Source of the DNA: Arabidopsis thaliana
Taxonomy: Eukaryota; Streptophyta; Magnoliopsida; Brassicales; Brassicaceae
Reading direction: 5' to 3'
DNA: 64,000 bases
Assembly: GCF_000001735.4 (NCBI RefSeq)
Contig: NC_003074.8
Location: forward strand, 12,896,101 to 12,960,100
Shown: piece by piece, positions 10,479 to 22,540 of the stretch
Numbering within the stretch: position 1 is the stretch's first letter
Layout of the letters: each line of letters starts with the position of its first letter
The notes under the pieces: generated by a model
Databases searched by the model: none
Told to the model about the DNA's origin: nothing
What the model saw: only the letters and a program-made list of their open reading frames with translations
Program-made: the position numbers and the translations under genes

Positions 10479-11790
10479 ATGTTTTGGTGCTCTAACGATG
10501 CCGAGAGTCGATTCGACAATCACCAGGTGATTCTTGTGTGTGGCAGATGGATTTTCAACAAGATGAGATGGTTGTTTGTCATTGATAATAGTAGGGGATG
10601 TCGAGTTTTGGAAGTTAGTCGTGAAACCAGTTACGATCAATGCATTAGAATGGTCTATGAAGATTACGGGCTGGAGAACGGAGTCTGCGATGTTGTATTG
10701 AGTTACAAGATTTCGAAGACAAAGTCCCCAAATTTACCGGGTGATACACCATCGGTTATTATAAGTAATTCTAGACAATTTCATACTTTCTTGGGGCAAT
10801 TGAAAAGCGAGACGATCCACATTTGTGTCAAAGTGAAGTCGAAAACTACGCTTCAATCCAAAGATGATAGTGATGCTCGTGTCATTAACAGCCACAGAGA
10901 AAACATGCAAGAAACGAAGATGAGTTGGTTAAGGAAGATACAAATATGTTTCATGAAGTGGAAGTTGTTGGTGATGAAGACGACGATGAAGAATCGAGAT
11001 TTGATTACTGTGATGATTCAAACGGAACTGATTCGGATGATGAGAATTATAGCTTGTTTGGAATTCCACTAGAAAAAAGAAGAAACACAAAATTGCCATT
11101 GAAGAACAGAAGTTTAAGCATATTTATCGAAGAAGAAAAAGACGATGACAATTTCCCAAAGTTTCAATTGTCTTCTGTGAATTTGGCTTTGGGTCACTGT
11201 TATGACACTAAAGGGCACCTGGAAACACGGTTGAAGATACTTATTGTTTTACAAAAATTCGATTATTACGTTTATAAATCAACAACATTTATATTGATTA
11301 TCAAGTTCTAGGTTAAAGGTTGTAAGTGGATTGTAAGAGCTACACCATTGAGCGACTATCCAAAGTTTTATGTCTGTGTGTTTATTTTGGAACATACCTT
11401 TTCAGTTACGGACCGTTCATCATGTGCTCGACAAGCAACACATAAAATACTTGGTGCGTTGTATAAGGATTTTGTTGGTGGTGTCGGACCCAAAGTATTG
11501 CCAATGCATGTTGCAGAAGCGTTGAATAAACGGTTTCAGAGTGAGGTACTATTATGATACATTGTTTTAGATATTTAATTTGTTCGATTTTATGCAACTA
11601 AAAAAATCTTTTACCTTTTGATAGATGGAATATTGGAAAGCATATCGAACACTAAGATATGCTCGAGAATTGGTGAGGGGAAGTCCAGAGAGTGGATAGG
11701 AGGAACTACCCATATACTTATACATGATACGGAGAGCAAATCATGGTACTCTAACTTGACTTGAAGTTGATGCAGCTCAAAGATTTAAGT
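10479..11790 (+). pseudogene. MuDR-family (vanA-like) transposase, N-terminal part only
   Basis: The start at 10479 opens a frame with the MULE N-terminal domain: VILVCGRWIFNKM, DNSRGCRVLEVS, VYEDYGLENGVCDVVLSYK and SNSRQFHTFLGQLK. An acidic linker follows in another frame (about 10925-11090). Then comes the zinc-binding-type DNA-binding region (KGCKWIVRATPLSD, HTFSVTDRSSCARQATHKIL) to about 11560, and after an intron the segment YWKAYRTLRYARELVRGSPE. The reading stops at RFKYLFLA near 11800, exactly where the DDE catalytic domain should begin. At least one frameshift (near 10900-10930) and several stops (11300, 11697, 11760) are present. The intact protein would cut and join the element ends. 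This copy cannot, because the catalytic core is absent. Confidence 0.8.
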
Positions 11791-11882
11791 ATCTGTTTTT
11801 AGCAAGCGAATCCTCTACTATCCAAAACTGCAAAAGAAATATCAATGATGTCATCACAATTAACCACAATAGAAATCAAAAA

Positions 11883-13590
11883 TTAAAACATTAATCTTAG
11901 TATAATACATTTGAAAAGAAAACTTACAGGTGCTCTACTATTAGCCTCATCATCTTCATCGTTTCTAGAAGTAGCAGCATCGGGTTTCGACTCTTTCATT
12001 TCTTTCAAATCTTTCTCCACTTCTTCAATCCTATTACTCAGTTGCACATCTAAGACACTTCTTTTCTTAATAAAAAGTGATTTAAACTTTCGTTCCATAG
12101 CATCAATTCTACTCGTCAGTTTCTTGTCCATCTCACCAATAGTCTCATTTATTTTTTCCAACATTTGAATATTTCGAACATGCTTTTCTTATCATCTTCA
12201 TCGACCTACAATCATATTTATGTTCATATATTAGTTACTATAATGTCTATAACAATAGTTAAAAAGAAAAGAATGTCATGCAATGAAATAAAAACCTCGA
12301 GGTCTTCTTTCAATGTATCCTTCTTCTTTTTAGAGATTTCTTCGTCTTTCTCTTCAATAAAGTCAGTCACTTTCTTTTTCTTTTTATTGCGCATGGTACT
12401 AATGTCCAGATCATCTTGCACTTCAACTCTTCTTTTCTTATTTGCCACAACAACTGCTTGCCCACCTTCCCAAGCATTTAAAGGCAGACGGTCATTGATA
12501 ATATCAATTATCAAGTTGTCTAGCAATGGATCCTTTTTTGCATTTTGTTCCACATCTCTCCATGTAGGATACATATTGTCTTGTGACACAGGTATCATGT
12601 GTCTAACACGCACCTGCATGACCAGACCAAAAACAAATTGTTAATGTTGATAAACTATTATTAAGAACATGTACTAACATGAAAAATATAAAAAAAAAAA
12701 CTCCCCACAAGATTTAAAAATAGACACAAATTACATGGCCGTGCTCCGCCTTTTCCTTTTTGATGAAGTCTTTTAACTTGATACTTTTTCGAGATGAATT
12801 CCAATCAAGTAGTGGTATACATGTCAATATATCCCTTTTCATCCCATAAATCTCTCCTAATCCTGGGACACTCTCATAAATCCAAATCACTAATGCGTGA
12901 ACGCATCTTTGAATAACATATGAGTCTTTGTCGTAGTCAACAATCTTCACCGAGTTTATTAGACTTTCGAAAGCAACACGACCCCATGGATATCTCTCAA
13001 AACCCACCGGATCAAGAACTCTTCTAGCACTAGACAAAGGGATTTTAGATCCGTGATGTATACCATGAATTGCAACAGATAGCAAACAAAGCCTACCAAC
13101 TATCAGTCTCTCTTTCAACCCCCATGCCTTGCTAAGATCAATAACTGACTGCAACTCGGTAAAATTAGGACCATCTGAGGTTCCTACATTCATTGCTTCC
13201 CTAAACTCACGGTGATCAACTTCGCAACTGTCCAACAAATCAATTGGATCACAGTTTACGCCTGTTATAGCAGCGAACTCATTTAACGAGAATCAGATTG
13301 GTCTACCATCTATCAAAGACCAAATCTCTTTGAAGTTGTCTACTCGTAGCTGATTTATGAGGAATAAGTGAACCTTCTTTGCAGCCCATGTGTATGAGAC
13401 GTCAACTAACTTTAGAAACACTCCAATAGATGATTTCTCTAAAGCATCCCACACATCATGACCTAATCCTTCTTTAATCATCCCAATTCTCGACAAGAAA
13501 CAGTAGTGATTCATGCTTCTGTGTTTCAATGGAGATTTACCTTCTTCATATAGCCGTCGAGGATATTTGAATGTATTACTAGAGGATGCT
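11883..13590 (-). pseudogene. DUF1985 protein, VANC-like, with C-terminal coiled coil
   Basis: On the minus strand the N-terminal exon (about 13590-12720) reads through a DUF1985 domain: YPRRLYEEG, SSIGVFLKLVDVSYTWAAKKVH, DGRPI-FSLNEFAAITGVNC, then YPWGRVAFESLINSVK and VPGLGEIYGM. One in-frame TGA (near 13294) replaces the expected arginine in the RFSLNEF motif; otherwise the frame is open. Downstream exons (about 12619-12300 and 12190-11940) encode a lysine/glutamate-rich tail with a coiled coil (INETIGEMDKKLTSRIDAME). DUF1985 occurs in MULE-borne genes, both next to Ulp1 proteases and, as I recall, in the VANC proteins of VANDAL elements. No Ulp1 catalytic domain is visible, which favours the VANC-like reading. 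It shares the element with the motif array. A single stop makes it almost intact. Confidence 0.65.
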
Positions 13591-14440
13591 ATCCCTAAAA
13601 ATCAAAATTCAACTACTAATAAATCATCATAACAGATGATTAATAGAGATATCATAATTGCATTAATCCAAAAACAAAGTGTCAAAATCTTTAGCTACAA
13701 TAACGAAATTTGTGGGTAAGAATAAATTGCCGACCATACTCGATTCAAAGATGGCGGTGAAGTCTGTTCAGAACAAAATCAATGGTTTGTCAAAATTGAA
13801 ATTAAAATAAGGAAGACAATCTACACAAAACAGGATTCGAGTTCTATCATCGTTCAATTTGAATTCCAACTGAAAAATAAAACAAGATTAAAACGATGAA
13901 AACTATGAAAACGATGAAATCGGAAAAAAATTATGGTAACCAACGGAGAAGAGAAACAGTGAATTAGCTTTTTCAGCAACGAAGAATATACCGTGATGAA
14001 ATTAACAAGGGCTGAAGCGTATCCGCCGTTTATGGGGTCAGAGAAACAGAGAATTCACCACCGGAGAAGAGATGTCGTGAAAGAGAAAAGTCACGGCGGC
14101 TCTGTACTCGCACTGAAACAATTCAGACAAGATCCTCAATGTCGTCTAAGGGGTCGATGGCATCAAATTGATATGGGTAGGATTTAGATCGAAAAGAAGA
14201 ACCAGAGTACTGTTTGGTTTGGGGAGATTACATAACAAAACCCAAAATCGAGTTATGTTAGTGATTTAATTTTTTTTTTTTTTATTTTAACTCAAAGAGA
14301 TCGTAATTTTTTTAGACGATTATGTAATATAGGTTAAATGGTCTTTTCATACAACATTTGTGTTAATCTAGTTTTTCGTTTCAAGTGGGAGTCAATGTAG
14401 TTATTTTCTTAAGTTTTGAGTCAATCTGGGTAAATTTCAC

Positions 14441-15048
14441 ATTAATTAATTGTAAATTTAAAAGGCAGGGGCAGAGGCCAAAGTATTAAAGCCGACGGAT
14501 ACGATTAAAAACCCTTATTTTCATATCTAATCTAACGGTTGCGACTTAATTTCTCAAATTAACTCGCTTAGAACTTAGGGGCAGAACTACAATTACTCAA
14601 ACTGAGGATAACCTCGATGATGAAATAAATAGCAAAAATGTTTGTCGTTTATTATATATATAGATTAATAGATACAAGAGTGAAGATGACGAAGTTGCGA
14701 TTTGATAACGGTGGAGTTTTTTATTTTTTGGAGAAAACTGAAACGATTCAGCATGAGAAGATAGAGACGGTGAGGAGGAAGGATGCCTCTAGTTTTTTTT
14801 TTTTGTTAACTAATTTTAGGTTTTAGATTGACCAATTGATATTAGGGACTACAAAATTATTACGCTTTTATGTTACATAGTGAGTATGTGGGCTTCACAT
14901 AGTTGGGCTTCTTACTATTATGGGTAAAAGTTTTTATTTAAGATTTTTTTTTTCCGATGCTGACGTGGCATATGAAGAGAGTGTTGGAAAAATAGGTGAT
15001 GTGAACACCTTGAGAGGTCTTCAAGCAGTTTCTTTTATTAGTAGTAGA
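14441..15048 (-). mobile_element. Helitron 5' end (third Helitron), interrupted by the MULE
   Basis: On the minus strand the sequence begins TCTACTACTAATAAAAGAAA at 15048 after an A, followed by a tract typical of ATREP Helitron 5' regions (TGCTTGAAGACC, then GGTGTTCACATCACC). The interior continues to the MULE insertion at 14440 and may resume below 9211. I could not find a convincing CTRR end with hairpin, so the 3' limit is unknown. One short ORF at 14638-14826 is not convincing as a gene. Confidence 0.5.
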
Positions 15049-15253
15049 TGTGTAGTTGGTTTACCATTAGGTTAAAGTCTAATGTTAGTCATTAATTTTT
15101 CTATGTGATCAATGCTTCGACTTAACATATAACCACAACTTGAACCATTTAAAAACCGCAACCCATTCCTTTAAAATTTCTTGAAGCTTTTAAAACACAT
15201 CAAAATTACTTGAAATGTTTCATATCCTTTTAACCTTCAACCAAAACATTGTT

Positions 15254-16191
15254 ATGGATTCTTCAATCCCATATTCCCATCAACCAAGCTTATTAAACCT
15301 TTTAACCTCTCAACAAGAGAACCAAGTGCTTCCACCAAATCTGTATGCTTGTTTTTCACCAAGCATAGATGTTGGATCATCAGAATTTCATTGGACTAAT
15401 GATCCAAGTGAAGTGGAACAGCCAATTGTAGAGAAGAAATCAAGACGCAAATAGGAACCAACTGAAGATGTGGTCCTCATCAGTGCATGGCTCAACACCT
15501 CCAAAGATCGTGTCATATCCAATGAGCAAAAAGCAATATCATTCTTGCACCGCATCATTGCCTACTTTGCTGCAAGTCCCAAGCTACAAGGGAGGAAAAT
15601 AGATCACCAAAATGTTGTAAACAGAGTTGGTCTAAGATAAATAAGGGTTGTTGCAAGTTTGTAGGAAGCTATGTGGCTGCAACCAAAGAGAAAACCAGTG
15701 GGCAGAATGATAATGATGTGCTCAACTTTTCTCACCAAAGTTTCTACACCGATTACAAGCCTAAGTTCACTCTTGAGCATGCTTGGAGGGAGGTTAGGGT
15801 TGATCAAAAGTGGTGTTCTAGCAATGCTTTAAATGTACCAGCCAAGCGAAGAAAACAAAATGAATCCGTAGGAGATCATGTGACAATTGACCTTGAAGGG
15901 GATCAAACACGCCCCATTGGTGTAAAGGCAACCAAAGGTAAAGCCAAAGCGAAGCTTACTCTGGAAGGTGATGCAAACAACACTATGACAGAGATGCAAT
16001 ATATTTGGGGGATTAAGGAGAAAGATTTAGCTTTCAAAGAGAAGCTACTAAATGGTAAAGAGAAGTTTCTCTCAGAAAAAAAGAAGCTACGTAAGGAGAG
16101 ATTACTAGAGAGTCTCCTAACCAAAAATGAGTCTGTCTTTGACATCGAGTTGGCTCTTAAGCACAAGTTGATTACTGACATGTTGTCCTAA
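15254..16191 (+). pseudogene. Harbinger-associated Myb/trihelix-like protein (NAM-associated type)
   Basis: The start at 15254 gives MDSSIPYSHQPSLLNLLTSQ, like plant proteins often mislabelled glutathione S-transferase T3-like. The frame runs through FHWTNDPSE, then after a stop (15452) through EDVVLISAWLNTSKDRV, a Myb/SANT-like DNA-binding segment. After a further break near 15600-15670 it gives KEKTSGQNDNDVLNFSHQSF, FTLEHAWREVRVDQKWCS and a basic C-terminal helix region ending LKHKLITDMLS. In active Harbinger systems this protein binds the element ends and helps import the transposase. Stops and a frameshift show that this copy is dead. Confidence 0.75.
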
Positions 16192-17043
16192 GTCTATGCT
16201 TTTGAGTTTATGTTCTTGTTTAAGTTGTGTTATATATTTTAAGTGTTTCAGTTGTGTTCTAACTATTAAATTTTATGTTCTATTCTTTTGTTTAAGTTGT
16301 TTTCGATTGTATTTCAGTTCTGATCATTAATTGTAATGAGTTTATTACTTTGTGTGTTATATACTTTTAAGTGTTTCAGTTGTGTTATATGCTTTAAGTA
16401 TTATGTTCTTTTCTTGTGTTTAAGTTCTCTAACTTGTATTTGGTCTTATGAAATAAGTTTTGAGTTGCAAGATGTAGAAGATTTAAATAGTGCCGACATC
16501 ACTTGTACAAGAAGACACCACATGTTTTGTAGACACCACATGTTTTGTAGACACCACAAGTTTTGTTTGGTGCAGAGACACCACAAGTTTTGTCTGTATT
16601 TTTGTGGTGACATCACAAGTTTCAAAGATACCACTAGTAATTTGTTTTCAATTATTGTAGACCATACAAACTTGTATTTTTTGTTCGACCAAAGAGCACT
16701 TGTATTTCAATTGTGTTTCTATTTAAATAAACAATCTTCTTCTAAACAAAGAACGCATTTCTCCTAAACAAACAAACAATCTTCTTCTTACTAAGAAGAT
16801 ATTTCTATTGACTTCTACACAATCTTATTTTTCTCCTAAACAGTTCTATCTTTTTTTACCAATCTACTTTACCAGATCATATTTTCTTGAAATCATTCCT
16901 ATTTTCACCAAATCATTCCTCTTTATTTCCTTCAAATTTTTTTATCTTTCATGTTTTCTTCAAATCATTCCTCTTTTCACCAAAAAAGGCCTTGTACTAC
17001 TTCCAAAAAAAGAGGATCTTCTTCATCTTACAATCTTGACAAA
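16192..17043. repeat. Spacer with simple repeats (18-bp unit near 16514-16600)
   Basis: Non-coding spacer between the two Harbinger genes. At 16514-16600 a unit AGACACCACATGTTTTGT occurs about four times with small changes. Before it, at 16200-16420, are loose repeats of GTGTTTCAGTTGTG. From 16790 the sequence is pyrimidine-rich leader ahead of the transposase. Confidence 0.7.
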
Positions 17044-17369
17044 ATGCTTGACGATAAGTTTGATCAATTTTTGATGAAACCTTACAGAGATATGTTGATC
17101 GTCAACCAACCAAGTCAACAACAAAGCGAACATATATTAAAAAAGATTGTGAACTGGGACACATCAAATTATGGAACGATTATTTCAAAGAAGATGCGAT
17201 ATTCCCTCCTCATATATTTTGACGCCGATTTAGAATGAACAAGCTATTTTTCATCCGTATTGTTGACTGACTCTCTAGTGAAATTCCATGCTTTGAATAA
17301 AAAAGAGATGCTACCGGCATATTAGGTTTCTCAGCATGCCATAAATGTACAGCAGCAATTTGTATGATT

Positions 17370-19114
17370 TGTAACACCCGTCCCGCCATATAGACTAAGA
17401 CAGCATGTTATTCATCTGATCTTGCCAAAAACATTTTCTTTATACTTCACACACGAACAAAACATTGCAAATAACTCCTCACGCTTATTAACCTGAGTAA
17501 AAAGGGAAAAAGGGGGTGAGTAAAGAATACTCAGTGAGGGGAATCAAATCTGCCCACTGAAACATAGAACACTTTCTAAATCTATACAATCATCATCATA
17601 ACATATAAACTTAGACACACGCAATCAACCTAACATGCTTTAACTTCTAATAACACATTTATAACAAACATATTATCCATAAATCCATAATAGCACATAC
17701 ATACATATCCTTAGGTCCACTCATCCTCGTGACGACTAGAACCTCATGAGTGGAGGCTGGCCCTCGTGGCTCAGACACTCCCATGCATCCGGGCTCGTCA
17801 GCCTTTCTTGACCAGCATGTAACTCGTCGGCCCAACACTGTCCACATTACTAGGGAGACTACGGCCCATAGCTCGATTCTCCCCAATCATACATACATCA
17901 TACATACATACTCATAATCATACTTAACATATATATATACTTATAATATCATACATAACTTCCCATTATCAAATATCATACTCAACAATCATCAAATCAT
18001 ATAATCACATAATCTTGTCCTATGCAATCAGATCTAAGCCTACATACCATGCGTCAAGAAGCATAACAAAAGAAAATAATACCATGTTTCGCAAATACCA
18101 CCCTCACCTTAGCCTAGTTAAAGATGACAACACAATTCTCCTTCTTCCTCATTTATACAAACTTATTATCTCAACTGCGACCACATGCTCTTAAGCTCTA
18201 ACTTGGTTCTCCTTCAACCAAGACCTGAATCCATGATTAATGAAAGCTTCTACAAAGCTTCAGCTCAAGCTAAGCTCAATTTCTCAATAATACAATAAAA
18301 CTCGTCATGATTTACTCCATATAAATCTGTCTTAGAAACATACTTATAAGTCGAGAACTAACCGTTAGAAACGTAATCCCACCGTTGAATATGTAGAAGG
18401 TAGTATCATGAATAAGCCCAAGAAGTTTTAGCCCGATCAGACTTCACATGAATCTCCCACGTTCTTCTGAAGATGATGCATCAGAACTGATATTTAGATT
18501 TCTGCAACTTGAGATGATTCTGGACAAACTTTCAAGGTCAATTCCGGATGGAGCTTTAATCTGATGGACAATCTGTCAGCTACTATGAGTTCCTTGAATC
18601 AAGATCTTTCCATAGAAACCTTAATCGTAATCTAATTCCTTCTAGTCCACCGGGAAAACGCATCATAAAACCAACAGTCACACACTGTTCTTGATTTATA
18701 CTTAACATAGATTTGACAACTTCTACAGTTATTTGCCCAGAAAGAAACACTCATCACTTCTCGAATATAAACCCGATTGAAACTCTGTCAGTTGCTATGG
18801 CTTCATGGCAACGTGATCTTTGCAGATATGTCTTATTTAGAAACTGATTCTCTCTGGTATGGTAACGACCACACTATAGAACTCATGTGTTGATGCTTTG
18901 GATTTGCTTTCTCAAGATTCTTATTTCGTTTCGTTTGGCGGTTCAGAGAAAAGGGAGATAGATTCACCTATATATATGTGCAACCAACAACACATGTAAC
19001 AAAACCCTTCAACATTAGGGAGTTGCTTCACTTGGGTTTAAATGGGATCCATGGGCTTTGCTTTTTGACAAAACAAATAGGGTGGGCTATTGATGTTGGG
19101 TTTGGGGTGTTACA
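17370..19114 (-). repeat. LTR of the non-coding element, lower-coordinate copy (3' LTR)
   Basis: Starts TGTAACACCCGTCCCGCC and ends GGGGTGTTACA. The minus-strand polypurine tract (19115-19128) abuts it, making it the 3' LTR. It is nearly identical to 19853-21600 and homologous to 63650-64000. A TATATATA tract lies near 17930. Confidence 0.92.
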
Positions 19115-19852
19115 ATTCTCCCCCACTTAAATCGAATTTGTCCTCGAATTCTTTATTGTGATCTCGTTTCATTACCTCACTTACTTTTAACTTACTTGTA
19201 GCTCTAGTGAACCATCGACTGCTTAGAGGAACATAACCAACACACGACCTTGTAGTTGAGCTTACGCCTTTTCAATACGAAAACTAACACTTCCTTCTTA
19301 ACACAAGCTTTGCTGTAAAGACTTAGAAGAACTATTCAATACAACTTCTACTGAACTCTTACATCACAATATTGCCTCTACTTTTATTTCTTCTTCGACC
19401 TTGGTCACGTTAGCATTGCTACTCGTCTCTTAGGGATTCCGTCCCTCTTAACTTACAAGCCTCCAACATGTTTTTTGTTTTTTAATACTTTCTCTCTTTT
19501 TCATTCTCCAGTACTTTTATCCTCTAGCTTTTCATGGCTATCCTGGTGCACTGATCCTTACCTAAAACTTCTTTAACGCCATACTAAAGCGAAAAGAACA
19601 TGAGAATCCAAATTACATTTCCATAATCACAAGGAATGTAATTAAGTCTTCCCAAAAAGAAACTAAGCAAATATGTAAAACTCACTCAACAAAAGATTTA
19701 CTCTACGCAATCAAAGAAATCAATCATCAAGTTCAAGCAATACACATAATCAATCATTCAAAAACCATTTTTTATTTTTTTTAAATTCGTTTTCAAAAAT
19801 CTGACCCTCCGGGTCGGAACCGGAGTGGCCTTAACCTGGCTCTGATACAAAA

Positions 19853-21600
19853 TGTAACACCCGTCCCGCCATATAGACTAAGACGGCATGTTATTCATCT
19901 GATCTTGCCAAAAACATTTTCTTTATACTTCACACACGAACAAAACATTGCACAGAACTCCTCACGCTTACTAACCTGAGGAAAAAGGGAAAAAGGGGGT
20001 GAGTAAAGAATACTCAGTGAGGGGAATTAAATCTGCCCACTGAAACATAGAACACTTTCTAAATCTATACAACCATCATCATAACATATAAACTTAGACA
20101 CACGCAATCAACCTAACATGCTTTAACTTCTAATAACACATTTATAACAAACATATTATCCATAAATCCATAATAGCACATACATACATATCCTTAGGTC
20201 CACTCATCCTCGTGACGACTAGAACCTCATGAGTGGAGACTGGCCCTCGTGTCTCAGACACTCCCATGCATCCCGGGCTCGTCAGCCTTTCTTGACAAGC
20301 ATGTAACCCGTCGGCCCATCACTGTCCACATTACTAGGGAGACTACGGCCCATAGCTCGATTCTCCCCAATCATACATACATCGTACATACATACTCATA
20401 ATCATACTTAACATATATATATATACTTATAATATCATACATAACTTCCCATTATCAAATATCATACTCAACAATCATCAAATCATATCATCACATAATC
20501 TTGTCCTATGCAATCAGATCTAAGCCTACATACCATGCGTCAAGAAGCATAACAAAAGAAAATAATACCATGTTTCGCAAATACCACCCTCACCTTAGCC
20601 TAGTTAAAGATGACAACACAATTCTCCTTCTTCCTCATTTATACAAACTTATTATCTCAACTGCGACCACATGCTCTTAAGCTCTAACTTGGTTATCCTT
20701 CAACCAAGACCTGAATCCATGATTAATGAAAGCTTCTACAAAGCTTCAGCTCAAGCCAAGCTCAATTTCCCAATAAAACAATAAAACTCGTCATGATTTA
20801 CTCCATATAAATCTGTCTTAGAAACATACTTATAAGTCAAGAACTAACCGTTAGAAACGTAATCCCACCGTTGAATATGTAGAAGGTAGTATCATGAATA
20901 AGCCCAAGAAGTTTTAGCCCGATCAGACTTCACATGAATCTCCCACGTTCTTCTGAAGATGATGCATCAGAACTGATATTTAGATTTCTGCAACTTGAGA
21001 TGATTCTGGACAAACTTTCAAGGTCAATTCCGGATGGAGCTTTAATCTGATGGACAATCTGTCAGCTACTATGAGTTCCTTGAATCAAGATCATTCCATA
21101 GAAACCTTAATCGTGATCTAATTCCTTCTAGTCCACCGGGAAAACGCATCATAAAACCAATAGTCACACACTGTTCTTGATTTATACTTAACACAGATTT
21201 GACAATTTCTACAGTTATTTGCCTAGAAAGAAACACTCATAACTTCTCGAATATAAACCCGATTGAAACTCTGTCAGTTGCTATGGCTTCATGGCAACGT
21301 GATCTTTGCAGATATGTCTTATTTAGAAACTGATTCTCTCTGGTATGGTAACGACCACACTATAGAACTCATGTGTTGATACTTTGGATTTGCTTTCTCA
21401 AGATTCTTATTTCGTTTCGTTTGGCGGTTCAGAGAAAAGGGAGATAGATTCACCTATATATATGTGCAACCAACAACACATGTAACAAAACCCTTCAACA
21501 TTAGGGAGTTGCTTCACTTGGGTTTAAATGGGATCCATGGGCTTTGCTTTTTGACAAAACAAATAGGGTGGGCTATTGATGTTGGGTTTGGGGTGTTACA
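19853..21600 (-). repeat. LTR of the non-coding element, higher-coordinate copy (5' LTR)
   Basis: Second copy of the 1.75-kb LTR, bordered on its left by the tRNA-Met-type primer site (19835-19850), which makes it the 5' LTR of a minus-strand element. The TGATT target duplication follows it at 21601. Confidence 0.92.
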
Positions 21601-22540
21601 TGATTGCATATGGTTATGCGGCTGATGCGGTTGACAAATACCTTCGGATTGGTGAAAGCACTTCGATGTCTTGTATGATACATTTTGTTAAAGCAATCAT
21701 ATATTTGTTCGGGGAAGAATATATAAGAAGACCTAGGCGACAAGATCTTAAACGTCTACTGCGTATTGGAGAGTTCCGTGGATTTTCTGGGATGATAGGA
21801 AGCATCGATTATATTGGGAGTTAAAGAATTGTCCGACCGCCTGGAAAACCAACAATCGTGCTAGAGGTTGTTGCTACCCAAGATCTTTGGATATGGCACG
21901 CATTGTTTGGACCTCCATGTACCTTAAATGATATCAATATACTTGATCGCTCACTAGTTTTTGATGATATAATACAAAGCCGAGCTCCAAAAGTGAAATA
22001 CGTAGTCAACAGAACCGACTCTCATTTAGCTTACTATCTCACAAATGGAATTTATCCTAAATGGGTTACATTAATCCAATCTATTTCACTTCCACAAGGT
22101 GACAAAAATCCATTATTTGCTACAAATCAAGAAACTTGACGTAAAGATGTTGAGCGTGCTTTTGTAGTTTTGCAAGCTCGGTTTGCCATTGTCAGCAATC
22201 CAGCTCTTATTTGGGATAAATAAAAGATAGAAATGATCATACAAGCATATATAATACTTCACAATATGTTATTGGAGGAAGAACAAGATGGGTATCAACT
22301 ATTCTACAGATATGCCTTCAAATCTAGGTAATATTATGGCGTCTCGAGCCCGAGTTTGTGATCGGGCTATGCATCAACAATTGATGATTTAGTTGAGCAT
22401 ATATGGCACAAATTAGGCGGGTGTCAAGCTAACAACTAATCGTTATTCCGGTTTTTAATTTTTATGTCATGGCTGTTAAAAATTTAAGGGTGTGATTGCA
22501 AGATGCTTCTAAGGCTTTAAGAGCATGTCCAATGGTAGGA

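Larger units (their letters stand above)
9220..14440. mobile_element. VANDAL-like Mutator (MULE) element, 5.2 kb
   Basis: The element is bounded by a perfect 9-bp duplication ATTAATTAA (9211-9219 and 14441-14449), the length typical of the Mutator superfamily. The termini, GGGAAAATTACT and (reverse) GTGAAATTTACC, agree at 9 of 12 positions, so it has at most very short inverted repeats, as in the non-TIR VANDAL group. It contains the N-terminal part of a MuDR-type transposase on the plus strand, a DUF1985 gene on the minus strand, and a non-coding left arm packed with a short motif. The transposase lacks its catalytic domain, so the copy is non-autonomous. Confidence 0.85.
17370..21600 (-). 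mobile_element. Non-coding large LTR retrotransposon (LARD), complete
   Basis: Two direct LTRs (17370-19114, 1745 bp; 19853-21600, 1748 bp) start TGTAACACCCG and end GGGGTGTTACA. They flank a 738-bp internal region without genes. The element reads on the minus strand: the primer-binding site (TGTATCAGAGCC, tRNA-Met type, plus-strand 19835-19850) is next to the 19853 LTR, and the purine tract (AAGTGGGGGAGAAT) is next to the 17370-19114 LTR. The perfect 5-bp duplication TGATT (17365-17369 and 21601-21605) shows integration. The LTRs look about 98% identical by eye, so it is fairly young. It must use proteins from another element. Confidence 0.92.
17044..22438 (+). pseudogene. PIF/Harbinger DDE transposase, split by an LTR element
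   Basis: The 5' part (17044-17369) reads MLDDKFDQFL and continues, with frame breaks, to KCTAAIC. The 3' part (21601-22438) resumes with AYGYAADAVDKYLRIGEST, then FRGFSGMIGSIDYI, DLWIWHALFGPPCTLNDIN, DVERAFVVLQARFAIV and a short tail ending at 22438. These are the DDE_Tnp_4 signatures; GSIDYI holds a catalytic aspartate and LNDIN the second. The intact enzyme excises and inserts the element at TWA sites. Stops near 17325, 21822, 22137 and 22221, together with the insertion of the LTR element, rule out activity. Confidence 0.85.
15060..22540 (+). mobile_element. PIF/Harbinger transposon, decayed and split
   Basis: Two plus-strand genes of the Harbinger type lie in the usual pairing: a Myb/trihelix-like ORF (15254-16191) and a DDE transposase (17044-22438). 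The transposase is split by a 4.2-kb LTR element; without that insert the transposon is about 3.2 kb. The right end near 22518-22540 (AAGAGCATGTCCAATGGTAGG) resembles Harbinger termini. The left end near 15064 (TTTACCATTAGGTTAAAG) is a weak, gapped inverse of it, so the exact ends are uncertain. Confidence 0.65.

Noticed and set aside
12165..12644. Plus-strand 159-codon frame
   Set aside because: Antisense to the lysine-rich exons of the DUF1985 gene; phenylalanine/serine-rich shadow.
13993..14187. Plus-strand 64-codon frame near the MULE right end
   Set aside because: No homology recognised; lies in the 5' region of the minus-strand DUF1985 gene and is likely chance.
14638..14826. Short plus-strand ORF near a TATATATA sequence
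   Set aside because: Lies in Helitron-type non-coding DNA; no domain.
19835..19850. Possible tRNA gene (tRNA-Met-like bases)
   Set aside because: Only the 12-base primer-binding complement is present; no cloverleaf.
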